From: Acidobacteriota bacterium
GTDB lineage: Bacteria; Acidobacteriota; Polarisedimenticolia; JBFMGF01
Reading direction: 5' to 3'
Length of the DNA stretch: 50,760 bases
NCBI GenBank assembly: GCA_040752675.1
Contig: JBFMGF010000004.1
Span: 1 to 50,760, forward strand
In this document: positions 17,934 to 26,021 of the stretch, in pieces
Layout of the letters: the number at the start of each line of letters is the position of its first letter
How positions within the stretch are numbered: the stretch's first letter is position 1
The notes under the pieces: model-generated
Database searches by the model: none
What the model saw: the letters and a program-made list of their open reading frames with translations, nothing else
What the model was told of the DNA's origin: nothing
Program-made: the position numbers and the translations under genes

Positions 17934-17975
17934 CTCAATGCGTTTCTCAAGACTTTCTCGCTCGTCCCTGTGACG

Positions 17976-18443
17976 TCATGGAAGAGAATTCAGAATTTCA
18001 TCTACTTTTTCGATGTCAAGGTCCTCGTAATAGTCATCATTTATCTGCATGACAGGAGCTGTCCCGCATGAGCCGAGGCATTCCACAGTGACCAGAGTAA
18101 ATTTCTTATCGGGAGTCGTTCCTCCGACATCTATGCCCAGCCTCTGTTTGATGTGCTCGAGGATGCTGTCAGAACCTCTCAAGAAGCAGGATAGCGTCGT
18201 GCAGACCTGGATGAGGTACTTCCCGATCTCCTTCCCCTGGAACATGGTATAGAATGTCACGACTCCTCTGATCCATGCAGGAGATACTCCAGCTTTCTCG
18301 GCTGCATACAGTTCATCCTCTTTTGACAGGAAACCCCTCTCTGACTGGATCATGTATAAAAGCGGCAGCAGAATCGCTTCTCTATTCGGATATTCCCTGA
18401 TGATATCACCTACCTTTCTTTCAAATTCTGGAGAAAAACTCAT
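17976..18443 (-). CDS. nuoE: NADH-quinone oxidoreductase subunit E
   Basis: Thioredoxin-fold 2Fe-2S (N1a) subunit, 155 aa. The four ligands are visible in CTTLSC and VECLGSCGTAP. It overlaps the stop of nuoD by four bases (ATGA) and precedes nuoF, forming the usual E-F-G NADH module. Confidence 0.95.
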   Translation of the reverse strand: MSFSPEFERKVGDIIREYPNREAILLPLLYMIQSERGFLSKEDELYAAEKAGVSPAWIRGVVTFYTMFQGKEIGKYLIQVCTTLSCFLRGSDSILEHIKQRLGIDVGGTTPDKKFTLVTVECLGSCGTAPVMQINDDYYEDLDIEKVDEILNSLP

Positions 18444-19636
18444 CGATCCACCTCGCCAAGAACAGGGTCCAGGCTTGCGATCGTCGCGACGGCATCCGAG
18501 TAAAGCCTGCCCTCAAGCATTCTGGGAAGCGCCTGCAGATTATTAAAGGAGGGGGAGCGGATCCTTAGTCTATAGGGGGATTTCCCTCCTGTGCTGATTA
18601 TGTAAAAGCCGAGTTCTCCCTTGGGCGCTTCTATGCTGCTGTATATCTCCCCATCCGGCGCGTCGAAGCTCTCGGTGATGAGAATGAAATGGTGAATCAG
18701 CTCCTCCATTTTGGTCAGGACGCCCTGCTTGGGAGGAAGGAAGATCTTGGGTTCGGGAGCGTTGACCGGGCCATCGGGCAGATTCTTGATAGCTTGCTCG
18801 ACTATGCGGACGCTCTGCCTTATCTCTTCCATCCTAACGAGATACCTGTCATAGCAATCACCTACCGTTCCGGCCGGGATCTCAAAGTCGAAATTCTCGT
18901 AGCCTGAGTAAGGGAATGCTTTTCGGATATCCCATTCGATGCCCGAGCCCCTCAGATTGGGACCGGTAAGACCATAGTTCTTTGCCTCTTCACCGGTTAT
19001 CACTCCGACGTTCTGTGTCCTCTCCATCCAGATCCTGTTCCTCGTGAGGAGCCTCTCGTAATCATCAAGCTCCCTCGGAAAGGTGGATAGGAATCTGCGG
19101 ACCATTTCTATCCAGCCATCCGGGATATCCCTCGCGACGCCGCCGATCCTCGTATATGAATTCGTGAATCTCGCTCCTGATAATTTCTCGAAGATATCAT
19201 AGAGGTACTCCCTCTGCTGGAAGGAGAGAAAAAAAACTGTGGCGGCGCCTACGTCTGCCGCCATGACTCCGATGAAGATCAGGTGAGCCGCAATTCTGGA
19301 AAGCTCGCAGATCATCACCCTCAGATATTGTCCTCTCGGTGGGATATCGATCCCGAGAAGTTTTTCCACGGCCAGGGCATAGCCAACATTGTTGGAGAGC
19401 GGAGCCAGATAATCGAATCGGTCCGTGTAAGGGATGAACTGGTGGTATGTCTTGTTCTCGGCGATTTTCTCCATCCCTCTATGGAGGTAGCCTATATAGG
19501 GAGTCGCCTTGACAATGGTTTCTCCGTCGAGCTGAAGGACCACTCTTAGGACCCCATGGGTGCTAGGATGCGAAGGCCCCATGTTAATTGTCAGGATTTC
19601 CTTCTCGTCGTCAATCTTTTCAGTCGTATATCTCAA
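18440..19636 (-). CDS. nuoD: NADH-quinone oxidoreductase subunit D
   Basis: 49-kDa quinone-site subunit, 398 aa, related to hydrogenase large subunits. Recognised by NMGPSHPSTHGVLRVVLQLDGE at the N-terminus, GYLHRGMEKIAE (the quinone-site His/Tyr region) and ISTGGKSPYRLRIRSPSF near the C-terminus. It lies 36 bases after nuoC and overlaps nuoE. A separate NuoC and NuoD, not fused, are seen here. Confidence 0.96.
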   Translation of the reverse strand: MRYTTEKIDDEKEILTINMGPSHPSTHGVLRVVLQLDGETIVKATPYIGYLHRGMEKIAENKTYHQFIPYTDRFDYLAPLSNNVGYALAVEKLLGIDIPPRGQYLRVMICELSRIAAHLIFIGVMAADVGAATVFFLSFQQREYLYDIFEKLSGARFTNSYTRIGGVARDIPDGWIEMVRRFLSTFPRELDDYERLLTRNRIWMERTQNVGVITGEEAKNYGLTGPNLRGSGIEWDIRKAFPYSGYENFDFEIPAGTVGDCYDRYLVRMEEIRQSVRIVEQAIKNLPDGPVNAPEPKIFLPPKQGVLTKMEELIHHFILITESFDAPDGEIYSSIEAPKGELGFYIISTGGKSPYRLRIRSPSFNNLQALPRMLEGRLYSDAVATIASLDPVLGEVDR

Positions 19637-19672
19637 ACTGAATCCTCTTCATCGCAGCCAGCATAAATCATT

Positions 19673-20125
19673 CTACCGGCCCTGAACTGGAAAATCTTTC
19701 CGGAGAGGAAATTCATTGTATTCCTCCGGCATCAGGATCCTCCGAAGATCAGTGTGCCCACTGAACCTGATACCAAACATATCGAAGATCTCCCGTTCAT
19801 TCCAGTCCGCCGAACGCCAGACGGAAGAAACAGATGGCGCTTCGTCTCCATCCTTCAATCTGATCTTCAGACGCACTCTCTCATTTCTCTTGAAGGAGTA
19901 AAGATGAAAGATGATCTCGAAGGGATACTCGCGCTCAGGGAAATGGGCACCGCAAACATCGGTAAGAAAATCGAAACCGAGTCTATCTTTGAAGAAGCGG
20001 CAGATGTCGAGTATCTTATCAGCTTTAACTACAGCAAAATCCTGATCGTTATAGGATCCGGTCTCCAGAACGCAATCTGGAATGTTTTTCTTCAATTCTT
20101 CGAGATGTTCGTCTATCCTTCCCAT
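19673..20125 (-). CDS. nuoC: NADH-quinone oxidoreductase subunit C
   Basis: 30-kDa-type subunit, 150 aa. The signature SADWNEREIFDMFGIRFSGHTDLRRILMP is followed by FPLRKDFPVQGR at the C-terminus. ATG 20125 is chosen, starting one base after the nuoA stop; an in-frame GTG at 20152 would overlap nuoA and add nine residues. Because nuoC follows nuoA directly, nuoB, which normally sits between them, is missing from the cluster. Confidence 0.93.
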   Translation of the reverse strand: MGRIDEHLEELKKNIPDCVLETGSYNDQDFAVVKADKILDICRFFKDRLGFDFLTDVCGAHFPEREYPFEIIFHLYSFKRNERVRLKIRLKDGDEAPSVSSVWRSADWNEREIFDMFGIRFSGHTDLRRILMPEEYNEFPLRKDFPVQGR

Positions 20126-20126
20126 G

Positions 20127-20495
20127 CTATTTATCCCAGTCAAGACCTCCACTCTTCCATACGTAGAGGAATCCCACGAAGAGTATTCCTATGAAAACCA
20201 TCATTTCGATGAGGACAAAGATTTTCAGGTTCGAAAACTCCCGGAATGTCACGGCCCATGGATAGAGGAAAGCCGCCTCTATGTCGAACAGGATGAAGAG
20301 CATTGCAATGAGATAGAACTTAACGGTGAATCTCTTACGCGCCGGTTCGAACGGAGTCATGCCGCATTCGTAAGGAGTGAGATCCACCCTGGAATCTCTC
20401 CGGCCGCCCAGCAGATGTGTGAGGATGAGGATGCTGGCGACGATAAAAGCGGAAGCCAGGAAAACTAGAAATACAGGAAATAAAGAATCAGTCAT
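20127..20495 (-). CDS. nuoA: NADH-quinone oxidoreductase subunit A
   Basis: A 122-aa, three-helix membrane subunit, first gene of the complex I operon. The loop PYECGMTPFEPARKRFTVKFYLIAMLFILFDIEAAFLYPW (split over residues about 42-80) is diagnostic and carries the redox-sensitive Cys and the conserved Asp/Glu in helix 2. A sigma-70-type promoter lies about 90 bases upstream. Confidence 0.96.
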   Translation of the reverse strand: MTDSLFPVFLVFLASAFIVASILILTHLLGGRRDSRVDLTPYECGMTPFEPARKRFTVKFYLIAMLFILFDIEAAFLYPWAVTFREFSNLKIFVLIEMMVFIGILFVGFLYVWKSGGLDWDK

Positions 20496-20585
20496 GTTCG
20501 GCTACTATAGCGGTACAATCAACTAAGGCTGGAAACAGAGTAATCCACCTCATGCGAAATAAACTGCAATTAAAATAAGATACAA

Positions 20586-20614
20586 ATGCTAGCATACACT
20601 ACATTTACTGTCAA
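20586..20614 (-). promoter_or_regulatory. Sigma-70-type promoter of the nuo operon
   Basis: On the minus strand, TTGACA (20614-20609), a 17-base spacer, and TAGCAT (20591-20586) preceded by TGC, an extended -10. The predicted start at about 20579 gives a leader near 84 bases before nuoA ATG 20495. The perfect -35, ideal spacing and extended -10 compensate for the two -10 mismatches. Confidence 0.7.
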
Positions 20615-20732
20615 TAATAGGAGTTCAACCATCTCCTTCATTTAAAAATTAAAACTGTATAATTGGAAGAATAAGAAGAATCAGAAATTGCAGATAACTT
20701 TTGATGTGCCAAGCTAATAAATGAAGTATTCT

Positions 20733-21983
20733 TCAGGCATTTTCTTGCCTCTCTTTCCACAACTCGATGAACCTGTCTTTAAGTTTATGATTGATTGAGA
20801 AGTCAGGGGAGCAGAATCCAGATTTAATTAAATAAGCATTGATAAAAATCTTATTGTTTAAATAAACATAAGCCATCACAGCATTTTCATCTGCCACTTT
20901 ATCTTCTTGAAATCTTAAATATACATTTTTCCCAAGAATATAATCCTGCAAATAATCATTCGTAGCATTTCTTTTATCAATCTTTAGCCCTAAGAATTTG
21001 ACGATTAGTCCTGTGTCTAGCTTTATCGCATTCTCATTTACAATGTCTATCACTTTATATGATCTATCACCCTTAAAATTAATTTTTTTAGGATCAATTT
21101 TAGGTTTTGCATCTTGAATTCCGGGAATATAATCAATTCTAGGCAATTCAGCTGCCTCTTTTCTTTTTATTATCTGTATATTTTCAAAAAACCTGGGCTC
21201 ATTTTCATTCAAGCCGATCTTCTTTTTTATTATCTCAGCAATTTCTTCGTTTATTTCGTAACCTATAGCATTTCTCTCTAACTCTAAAGCCACTTCAGCA
21301 GTGGTTCCACTTCCCAGAAAGGGATCCAAAACGGTATCTCCAATATATGTAAACATCTTGATTAGCCTTCTTGGTAGTTCATCCGGAAACATTGCTTCAT
21401 GCCCTATCTGTCTGGCACCACCAAAATGCCAGTGTCCTGCAAAATACTCTTTCCATTCTTCCTTCGTTAGCTTAGAAGCTTCTTTAATATCTTTTGAAAC
21501 CTTTTTGCTTTGTCCGGGCTTTTTAAATATATGAATAAACTCATAATCAATTTCTACAATTCCATTTGGAGGATATGGGAAAGATCCCATTACATTTGCA
21601 CCGCCAGTAGTATTCATGGTTGTTTTTTTCTGCCAAATGATAGAACCCATGAAATCAAAACCCATTTTTTCGCATTGGGCAATGAATTCTGCATGCAAAG
21701 GGATAACTTTATATCTTCCGTAAATGATTGACCTTGCGAATTGATCTCCTATATTAAGACATAGTCTTCCCCCTTTTCTAAGTATCCTGAAACACTCAGT
21801 CCATGCGTAATATAAATCTCTTAAGTATTCATGAAGACTTTGCCCATATCCTATCTGTCCAGGGATACCATAATCTTTGATATGCCAGTAAGGAGGTGAA
21901 GTAATAATTAAATCTACATTCTCACTTTCTACCTCTTTCATTGACCTGCTGTCGCCAATTATAATTTTTGCCCAATTGTTCAT
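20733..21983 (-). CDS. Orphan DNA methyltransferase fused to a degenerate SNase-like domain
   Basis: Beta-class amino-methyltransferase: catalytic motif IV TSPPYW (28-33) precedes the SAM-binding motif I DPFLGSGTT (220-228), the order of the beta class; SPPY is more usual for N4-cytosine enzymes, but N6-adenine is possible. After a linker, residues about 308-391 look like a staphylococcal-nuclease OB fold: a VIDIVNENAIKLDTG opening, GKNVYLRF, and AYVYLNNKIFINAYLIKSGF closing. Two arginines of the nuclease active site appear replaced (Lys329 and Ala368), so the domain is probably a binding module. No restriction enzyme is adjacent. The gene is far more AT-rich than its neighbours, which suggests acquisition by transfer. 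No ribosome site precedes ATG 21983. Confidence 0.88.
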   Translation of the reverse strand: MNNWAKIIIGDSRSMKEVESENVDLIITSPPYWHIKDYGIPGQIGYGQSLHEYLRDLYYAWTECFRILRKGGRLCLNIGDQFARSIIYGRYKVIPLHAEFIAQCEKMGFDFMGSIIWQKKTTMNTTGGANVMGSFPYPPNGIVEIDYEFIHIFKKPGQSKKVSKDIKEASKLTKEEWKEYFAGHWHFGGARQIGHEAMFPDELPRRLIKMFTYIGDTVLDPFLGSGTTAEVALELERNAIGYEINEEIAEIIKKKIGLNENEPRFFENIQIIKRKEAAELPRIDYIPGIQDAKPKIDPKKINFKGDRSYKVIDIVNENAIKLDTGLIVKFLGLKIDKRNATNDYLQDYILGKNVYLRFQEDKVADENAVMAYVYLNNKIFINAYLIKSGFCSPDFSINHKLKDRFIELWKERQENA

Positions 21984-22035
21984 CTTGTATACTTTATTCA
22001 GTATTTACGAATTCTAAGATCCAGCAAGCAAGTTG

Positions 22036-23235
22036 CTATTCTGCCTCTTCCTGCTTCTTCTTCCAGGCATCCACTTTCTCCTTCAATTCACGATACTTCT
22101 GCATCTCTGCTTCATCAAGTTCCTTTTGCTTCTGTTCGAGCTCCGCTATCTTCTTGTTGTACTCCCTTACCTCAATATTATTCTTCACTCTTTCAATGCT
22201 CTCGGCAATGATCGGGTTTGGTCTCAGAGAGTTGGCTTTCTGATAAGCCTCAAGGGACTGCTCCAGTTTTTCCTGCTTCATAAGGACATAACCCAGAGTC
22301 TGATATGCGATGGCGCTCTGAACATCGCATTTGACCGCTTTATCAAGCCAGCTTTCAGCATCCTGATACTTCTGCTGAGCAATCAACGCCTTGCCTATGT
22401 TGATCATCGCCCAGCAATGATTTGGCTTTATCCTGATCACTTCTTTGAAATGCTCGATAGCCTTATCAATGTTCCCTGCTCCGAAATTGGCGCCTGCGAT
22501 GAGATTCATGCTTTCAACGTCTCCTGGTTTCAACTTTACGGCCTTTTCCGCATGAGCGATCGCCTCCGTATATAAGGATCTCTTCTTCTGCTTGTCCTTT
22601 TCCCTCTTTGCCTTCTCGATCAGAGACTTCGATAGATAGTAATTCGCATCGTGGCTGTTTGCATTCATTCGCACCGCCTCTTTAAGCGATTCCATGGCGC
22701 AATCAAAATCATCCACCTGATAACAGGATTTACCGAGTTGCTCCAGAATTGTCTGATCCACTCTGATCTGTTTTGCTTTCTTCAAATCATCGATTGACTC
22801 CGGGTACTTCTTCTGGCCGGCATTGGCAAGCCCTCGTGCATAATAGAGCTGATATTTCTCTTCAGGCGTGTTCGCCAGGCTGGCTGCGGAATTCAAAGTA
22901 TCAACCACAAAAAAGTACTTCTTCTGTTTGAGATAGAGCCGGGCCAGACCATTGTGGTAATCGAATTTATCCGGAGACAGCTCGATCGCCTTCTTGAAAT
23001 GATTGAGGGAGACATCGTACTTGCCAAGCATCATGTAGCACATGCCCAGCATGTAGAACCCATAATCGTAGTTGGGTGCTTGATCCACCTCGGTCTGGAA
23101 TTCACTCGCCGCTTCCACATATTTCCCCTGCTTGAAATACTGTGCACCCTGCTTGTAATCCGCATGGAGAAAGGTCATGGAAGAGAGAAGTGCAACAAAG
23201 GCGAGGAAGAACATTTCTTTAATTCTTTTTTTCAT
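22036..23235 (-). CDS. Exported tetratricopeptide-repeat protein with C-terminal coiled coil
   Basis: The 399-aa protein starts with a signal peptide (KKRIKEM then a hydrophobic stretch to FLHA, with cleavage likely before DY). About eight TPR units follow (for example ALARLYLKQKKY-like helices, IDKAIEHFKEVIRIKPNH, LEQSLEAYQKANSLRPNP), and the last 55 residues are a charged coiled coil. It is likely a periplasmic scaffold. ATG 23235 is used; an in-frame TTG at 23256 would translate the AGGAAGG ribosome site. It lies downstream of exbB-exbD-exbD-tonB but has its own sigma-54 promoter, so its expression can be separated from the TonB system. Confidence 0.9.
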   Translation of the reverse strand: MKKRIKEMFFLAFVALLSSMTFLHADYKQGAQYFKQGKYVEAASEFQTEVDQAPNYDYGFYMLGMCYMMLGKYDVSLNHFKKAIELSPDKFDYHNGLARLYLKQKKYFFVVDTLNSAASLANTPEEKYQLYYARGLANAGQKKYPESIDDLKKAKQIRVDQTILEQLGKSCYQVDDFDCAMESLKEAVRMNANSHDANYYLSKSLIEKAKREKDKQKKRSLYTEAIAHAEKAVKLKPGDVESMNLIAGANFGAGNIDKAIEHFKEVIRIKPNHCWAMINIGKALIAQQKYQDAESWLDKAVKCDVQSAIAYQTLGYVLMKQEKLEQSLEAYQKANSLRPNPIIAESIERVKNNIEVREYNKKIAELEQKQKELDEAEMQKYRELKEKVDAWKKKQEEAE

Positions 23236-23291
23236 TGAAAAACACCTTCCTAACAAAAATTTTCAAATTCTTTCAGTGCTTTTAATAGTGA

Positions 23292-23306
23292 GCAATAAAC
23301 ATGCCA
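23292..23306 (-). promoter_or_regulatory. Sigma-54 (-24/-12) promoter of the TPR-protein gene
   Basis: On the minus strand the sequence reads TGGCATGTTTATTGCT, a near-perfect sigma-54 promoter with GG-N10-GC spacing. The start should fall near 23280, leaving about 45 bases before ATG 23235. It lies in the 180-base gap after tonB. Upstream, two copies of AATCAGAAAT (23330-23339 and 23365-23374) could be activator sites, but this is speculative. Confidence 0.72.
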
Positions 23307-23415
23307 TTAATCTTTATGAATATAGGCTTAATCAGAAATCAAATCAAGTCGATAACTCTTTTAAAATCAGAAATTGCATTTTAAGAGGGGCTTATTACTG
23401 AACCTGCAAAAACCT

Positions 23416-24174
23416 TTACAGCAGTGTGAAGTTGACTTCCACAGTGAAGTAGACATCAACTGGTCTGCCGTTCTGAAGAGCCGGTTTGTACCTCCATTTC
23501 TTCACGGCTTCCGCTGCGGCTTCTTCGAATCCAAGCTTTGCTCCGGGAGAACGAAGGATTACAATGTCCCCCACCGTTCCATCCTTTTTGATGACCGCCT
23601 GGAGGATGACGCTTCCCTCGATCTTGGCCTTTCGAGCCAGCTCTGGATAGACAGGCAACAATTTGGTCTCTGGTATCAACTCGGGGTTAGTGACTCCGGC
23701 GACTCCTGCGATAAGTGGTCCCTGTTGAGGTGGGGCTTCAGGAGCAGGAATCCCTATCATGATCTCCGCATCCGGGGGGATAAGCTCGATCTCGGGTTCG
23801 GGTTCAGGCTCTTTTATCGGTTCCGGCTCATCTGGAGTCGGATCAGGGATCGGCATCTTTTTCGTCAATTTCTGCTGCACAGCCTGTTTCGGCTTTTCAA
23901 CTTTTGGAGGCGGAGGAACGTACTTTCTGACTATGACGATGTTTTCCTTGGGCTTCTCGGCAGCCGTAAATTTGGAGAAGGTGGGGAATCTCATCAAAAG
24001 CATGATGATGTGGATGACAACGGCACCTATGAAAGCGATCTGCTTAATCTTTCTGTCCTCGGGATGGAAATAGCTCTCGAAGAGAACATCCTCTTCGCGG
24101 AATCTCTCCCTGACTCTGGGTTTTTCATTCCTGACCTGCCCTTCAGATTTTTGCCGATTGTTTTCCTTATTCAT
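23416..24174 (-). CDS. tonB: TonB-family energy transducer
   Basis: A 252-aa inner-membrane-anchored transducer. A charged cytosolic N-terminus of about 42 residues precedes one membrane helix (about 43-62, IAFIGAVVIHIIMLLM). A Pro/Glu/Lys-rich periplasmic spanner (VPPPPKVEKPKQ, EPEPEPEIE) follows, then a TonB C-terminal domain (about 165-252) with the YPELARKAKIEGSV motif and KKWRYKPALQNGRPVDV. It couples ExbB/ExbD proton flow to outer-membrane receptors; its long N-terminus is typical of acidobacterial TonB-like proteins. No TonB-dependent receptor is in the window. Confidence 0.92.
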   Translation of the reverse strand: MNKENNRQKSEGQVRNEKPRVRERFREEDVLFESYFHPEDRKIKQIAFIGAVVIHIIMLLMRFPTFSKFTAAEKPKENIVIVRKYVPPPPKVEKPKQAVQQKLTKKMPIPDPTPDEPEPIKEPEPEPEIELIPPDAEIMIGIPAPEAPPQQGPLIAGVAGVTNPELIPETKLLPVYPELARKAKIEGSVILQAVIKKDGTVGDIVILRSPGAKLGFEEAAAEAVKKWRYKPALQNGRPVDVYFTVEVNFTLL

Positions 24175-24195
24175 GAATTCCTCTAAAACCGCAAG

Positions 24196-24669
24196 CTATT
24201 GCGAAAACCCGACTTCAAAGGGATTATATCCAAACGTGGCAATGTATTCCTGGATCTCGCTCGAGGTGGGAATGGAGACATTCTTTACCTTTATCCCGAT
24301 GACTTTCTCTCCCTGCGTTAAAACATCGTAAACGGCGACCATGGCGGAATAGGGAGCCTCCGGATCAGTGTGGAGAATGATGGGTTTATCCGGCCATCGT
24401 TGAAGCTTGGGTTGCAGATAGGGAAGGATATTTTCCAGACTCATCAATTTTCCATCCACAGAGATGGAAGCATCTGGATTGACCTTGATGTAGACGGCCT
24501 CTTCCTCAGACGGTGGCAGATTCTGATCCTCCTTCGGAAGCTTGAAGTCAAGCCCTTTTGTCGCTGAAAAGACCGTCGTCACCATGAAAAAGATGATCAG
24601 CAGAAAGGCGATATCAGCCATGGATGCTGTTGGAATCTCCGCCGTCATTCCTTTCTCTTTCAATTTCAT
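24196..24669 (-). CDS. exbD: ExbD/TolR-family biopolymer transport protein (second copy)
   Basis: A 157-aa protein with one N-terminal membrane helix holding the proton-relaying Asp19 (IPTASMADIAFLLIIFFMV) and a periplasmic ExbD domain. It lies one base after the first ExbD gene; the two share the helix but differ widely in the periplasmic part, which suggests a heteromeric ExbD pair and not a recent duplication. Confidence 0.93.
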   Translation of the reverse strand: MKLKEKGMTAEIPTASMADIAFLLIIFFMVTTVFSATKGLDFKLPKEDQNLPPSEEEAVYIKVNPDASISVDGKLMSLENILPYLQPKLQRWPDKPIILHTDPEAPYSAMVAVYDVLTQGEKVIGIKVKNVSIPTSSEIQEYIATFGYNPFEVGFSQ

Positions 24670-24670
24670 G

Positions 24671-25126
24671 TCAGTACTCCTTGTGTTCGACCGTCTTCTG
24701 CTGCGTGAGTAGCAGAAGATTTATTGCTCCCGAGCGCCTGCAGAGATCGATGACTTCATCCACCAGCGCATACTTAATATCCTTATCGGCCTTGATGACG
24801 AAGGGGCGTCCAGGATCGGTGTACGTAATATTCGAGATCGAGATGTAAAGGTCATGCGGACCCGAAACCTGCTGGCTCATCTGCTCACCATCAGAAAACT
24901 TATAGACTATGTTCTGGGTCGTTTCGTTTATGAGCTGGGCGACGACGATGTAAGCGGAACCCCTTGGTACCTCTGTTCTTTCCATGGAAAGAGGGAGGTT
25001 GACATTCGTTCGATCCACATTGTAGACCGTCGTCACCATGAAGAAGATGATGAGAAGAAAAGCAATATCGGCCATTGAAGCCGTTGGAATAATGGCTCCG
25101 ATCTTCCTTGTGCCTTTAAGTTTCAT
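24671..25126 (-). CDS. exbD: ExbD/TolR-family biopolymer transport protein (first copy)
   Basis: A 151-aa ExbD with the motor Asp20 in IPTASMADIAFLLIIFFMV and a periplasmic domain ending in LLLTQQKTVEH. It lies 10 bases after exbB and one base before the second exbD. The exbB-exbD-exbD-tonB order is common in several Gram-negative phyla. Confidence 0.93.
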   Translation of the reverse strand: MKLKGTRKIGAIIPTASMADIAFLLIIFFMVTTVYNVDRTNVNLPLSMERTEVPRGSAYIVVAQLINETTQNIVYKFSDGEQMSQQVSGPHDLYISISNITYTDPGRPFVIKADKDIKYALVDEVIDLCRRSGAINLLLLTQQKTVEHKEY

Positions 25127-25136
25127 ATATCAACCT

Positions 25137-25781
25137 CTAACGGGTTTTGACTCCCGTTCTCTCCATTTCATCCATGGTCTCAAAGAGGATGTTCGAACAT
25201 GTTTCCATTTCCCTGATGAAGGAGGCTACCTTTCCTGTAAAGAAGTTGTAGAATGGCTGACAGACAAAAGCCACGATCAACCCGTAGGCCGTCGTCAGAA
25301 GGGCCACCGAGATACCCTTTGCCACCAAGCCCGGGTTATTCAAACCCTGCTGGGATATGACGTCAAAGGACATAATCATCCCGACGACCGTTCCGAAAAA
25401 GCCGAGAAGAGGGGCAATATTTGTAACGGTAGCGATGGAGACCAGAAATTTCTCCAGGTATGCTACCTCATGAATGGCTGCGTTCTCCATGGTCTTTTCG
25501 ATTTCTTCACGGGAGGCTCCATACTTCAACAATGCTGTTTTACAAATAGTGGCCACGGGACCCCGGTATTCTTCACAGACCTTTATGGCCTCATCCACGT
25601 TGCCGTTTAAAAGAGTTTTTCTGATTTTTGATACAAACTCATTGGTATCAATCTTCGCTTTCCTGAAGACAATCAGCTTGTAAATGATTGCCATGATACC
25701 GATGATGGAACAGATGGTGATGAAGTGCATGACAAATCCACCATCCAGATAGTATTTCCATAAGTCTCCTAGAATTCCCAC
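25137..25781 (-). CDS. exbB: ExbB/TolQ/MotA-family proton channel protein
   Basis: A 214-aa inner-membrane protein with three helices. The ExbB signature is seen in the last two (NIAPLLGFFGTVVGMIMSFDVIS and ISVALLTTAYGLIVAFVCQPFYN, shown in pieces), including the conserved Thr. It opens the operon from a GTG at 25781 preceded by AAAGGAGGATAAGAAC. Two sigma-70-type promoters lie upstream. Confidence 0.93.
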   Translation of the reverse strand: MGILGDLWKYYLDGGFVMHFITICSIIGIMAIIYKLIVFRKAKIDTNEFVSKIRKTLLNGNVDEAIKVCEEYRGPVATICKTALLKYGASREEIEKTMENAAIHEVAYLEKFLVSIATVTNIAPLLGFFGTVVGMIMSFDVISQQGLNNPGLVAKGISVALLTTAYGLIVAFVCQPFYNFFTGKVASFIREMETCSNILFETMDEMERTGVKTR

Positions 25782-25898
25782 GTTCTTATCCTCCTTTAAT
25801 GATTATTGATTTAAACGTTTCGAATTGACTTTTCACCTGCGACAAACGCTCTTCAAACACCTAATTCAAGCATTCTCGTCCGTTTTTTATAGAGAAAT

Positions 25899-25927
25899 AT
25901 TATGCACATATTTAGCTTTTTTTCCAA
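25899..25927 (-). promoter_or_regulatory. Proximal sigma-70-type promoter of the exbB operon
   Basis: On the minus strand: TTGGAA, a 17-base spacer ending in TGTG, and CATAAT as -10. The predicted start is near 25892, about 110 bases before the exbB GTG. It lies directly downstream of a second candidate, so the operon may have tandem starts. Confidence 0.55.
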
Positions 25928-25931
25928 TTAA

Positions 25932-25960
25932 ATATTATTTGATGCCCTATGGGGTGTCAA
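25932..25960 (-). promoter_or_regulatory. Distal sigma-70-type promoter of the exbB operon
   Basis: On the minus strand: TTGACA, 17 bases, TAATAT. The -35 is perfect, the spacing ideal and the -10 matches at four of six positions. The predicted start is near 25925. It sits after the end of the upstream ABC permease gene. Confidence 0.6.
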
Positions 25961-26021
25961 GCCAAGGACTGACTGTCGGTCAGCAGGTGCAGGTATCTTG
26001 CAGCAATTTCATAAGAGAGAA

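Noticed and set aside
20679-23378. A 14-base direct repeat AATCAGAAATTGCA at 20679-20692 and 23365-23378, flanking the methyltransferase and TPR genes.
   Set aside because: A few exact 14-base repeats are expected by chance in 50 kb, more so in AT-rich spacers, and no integrase or transposase is present; not good evidence for insertion.
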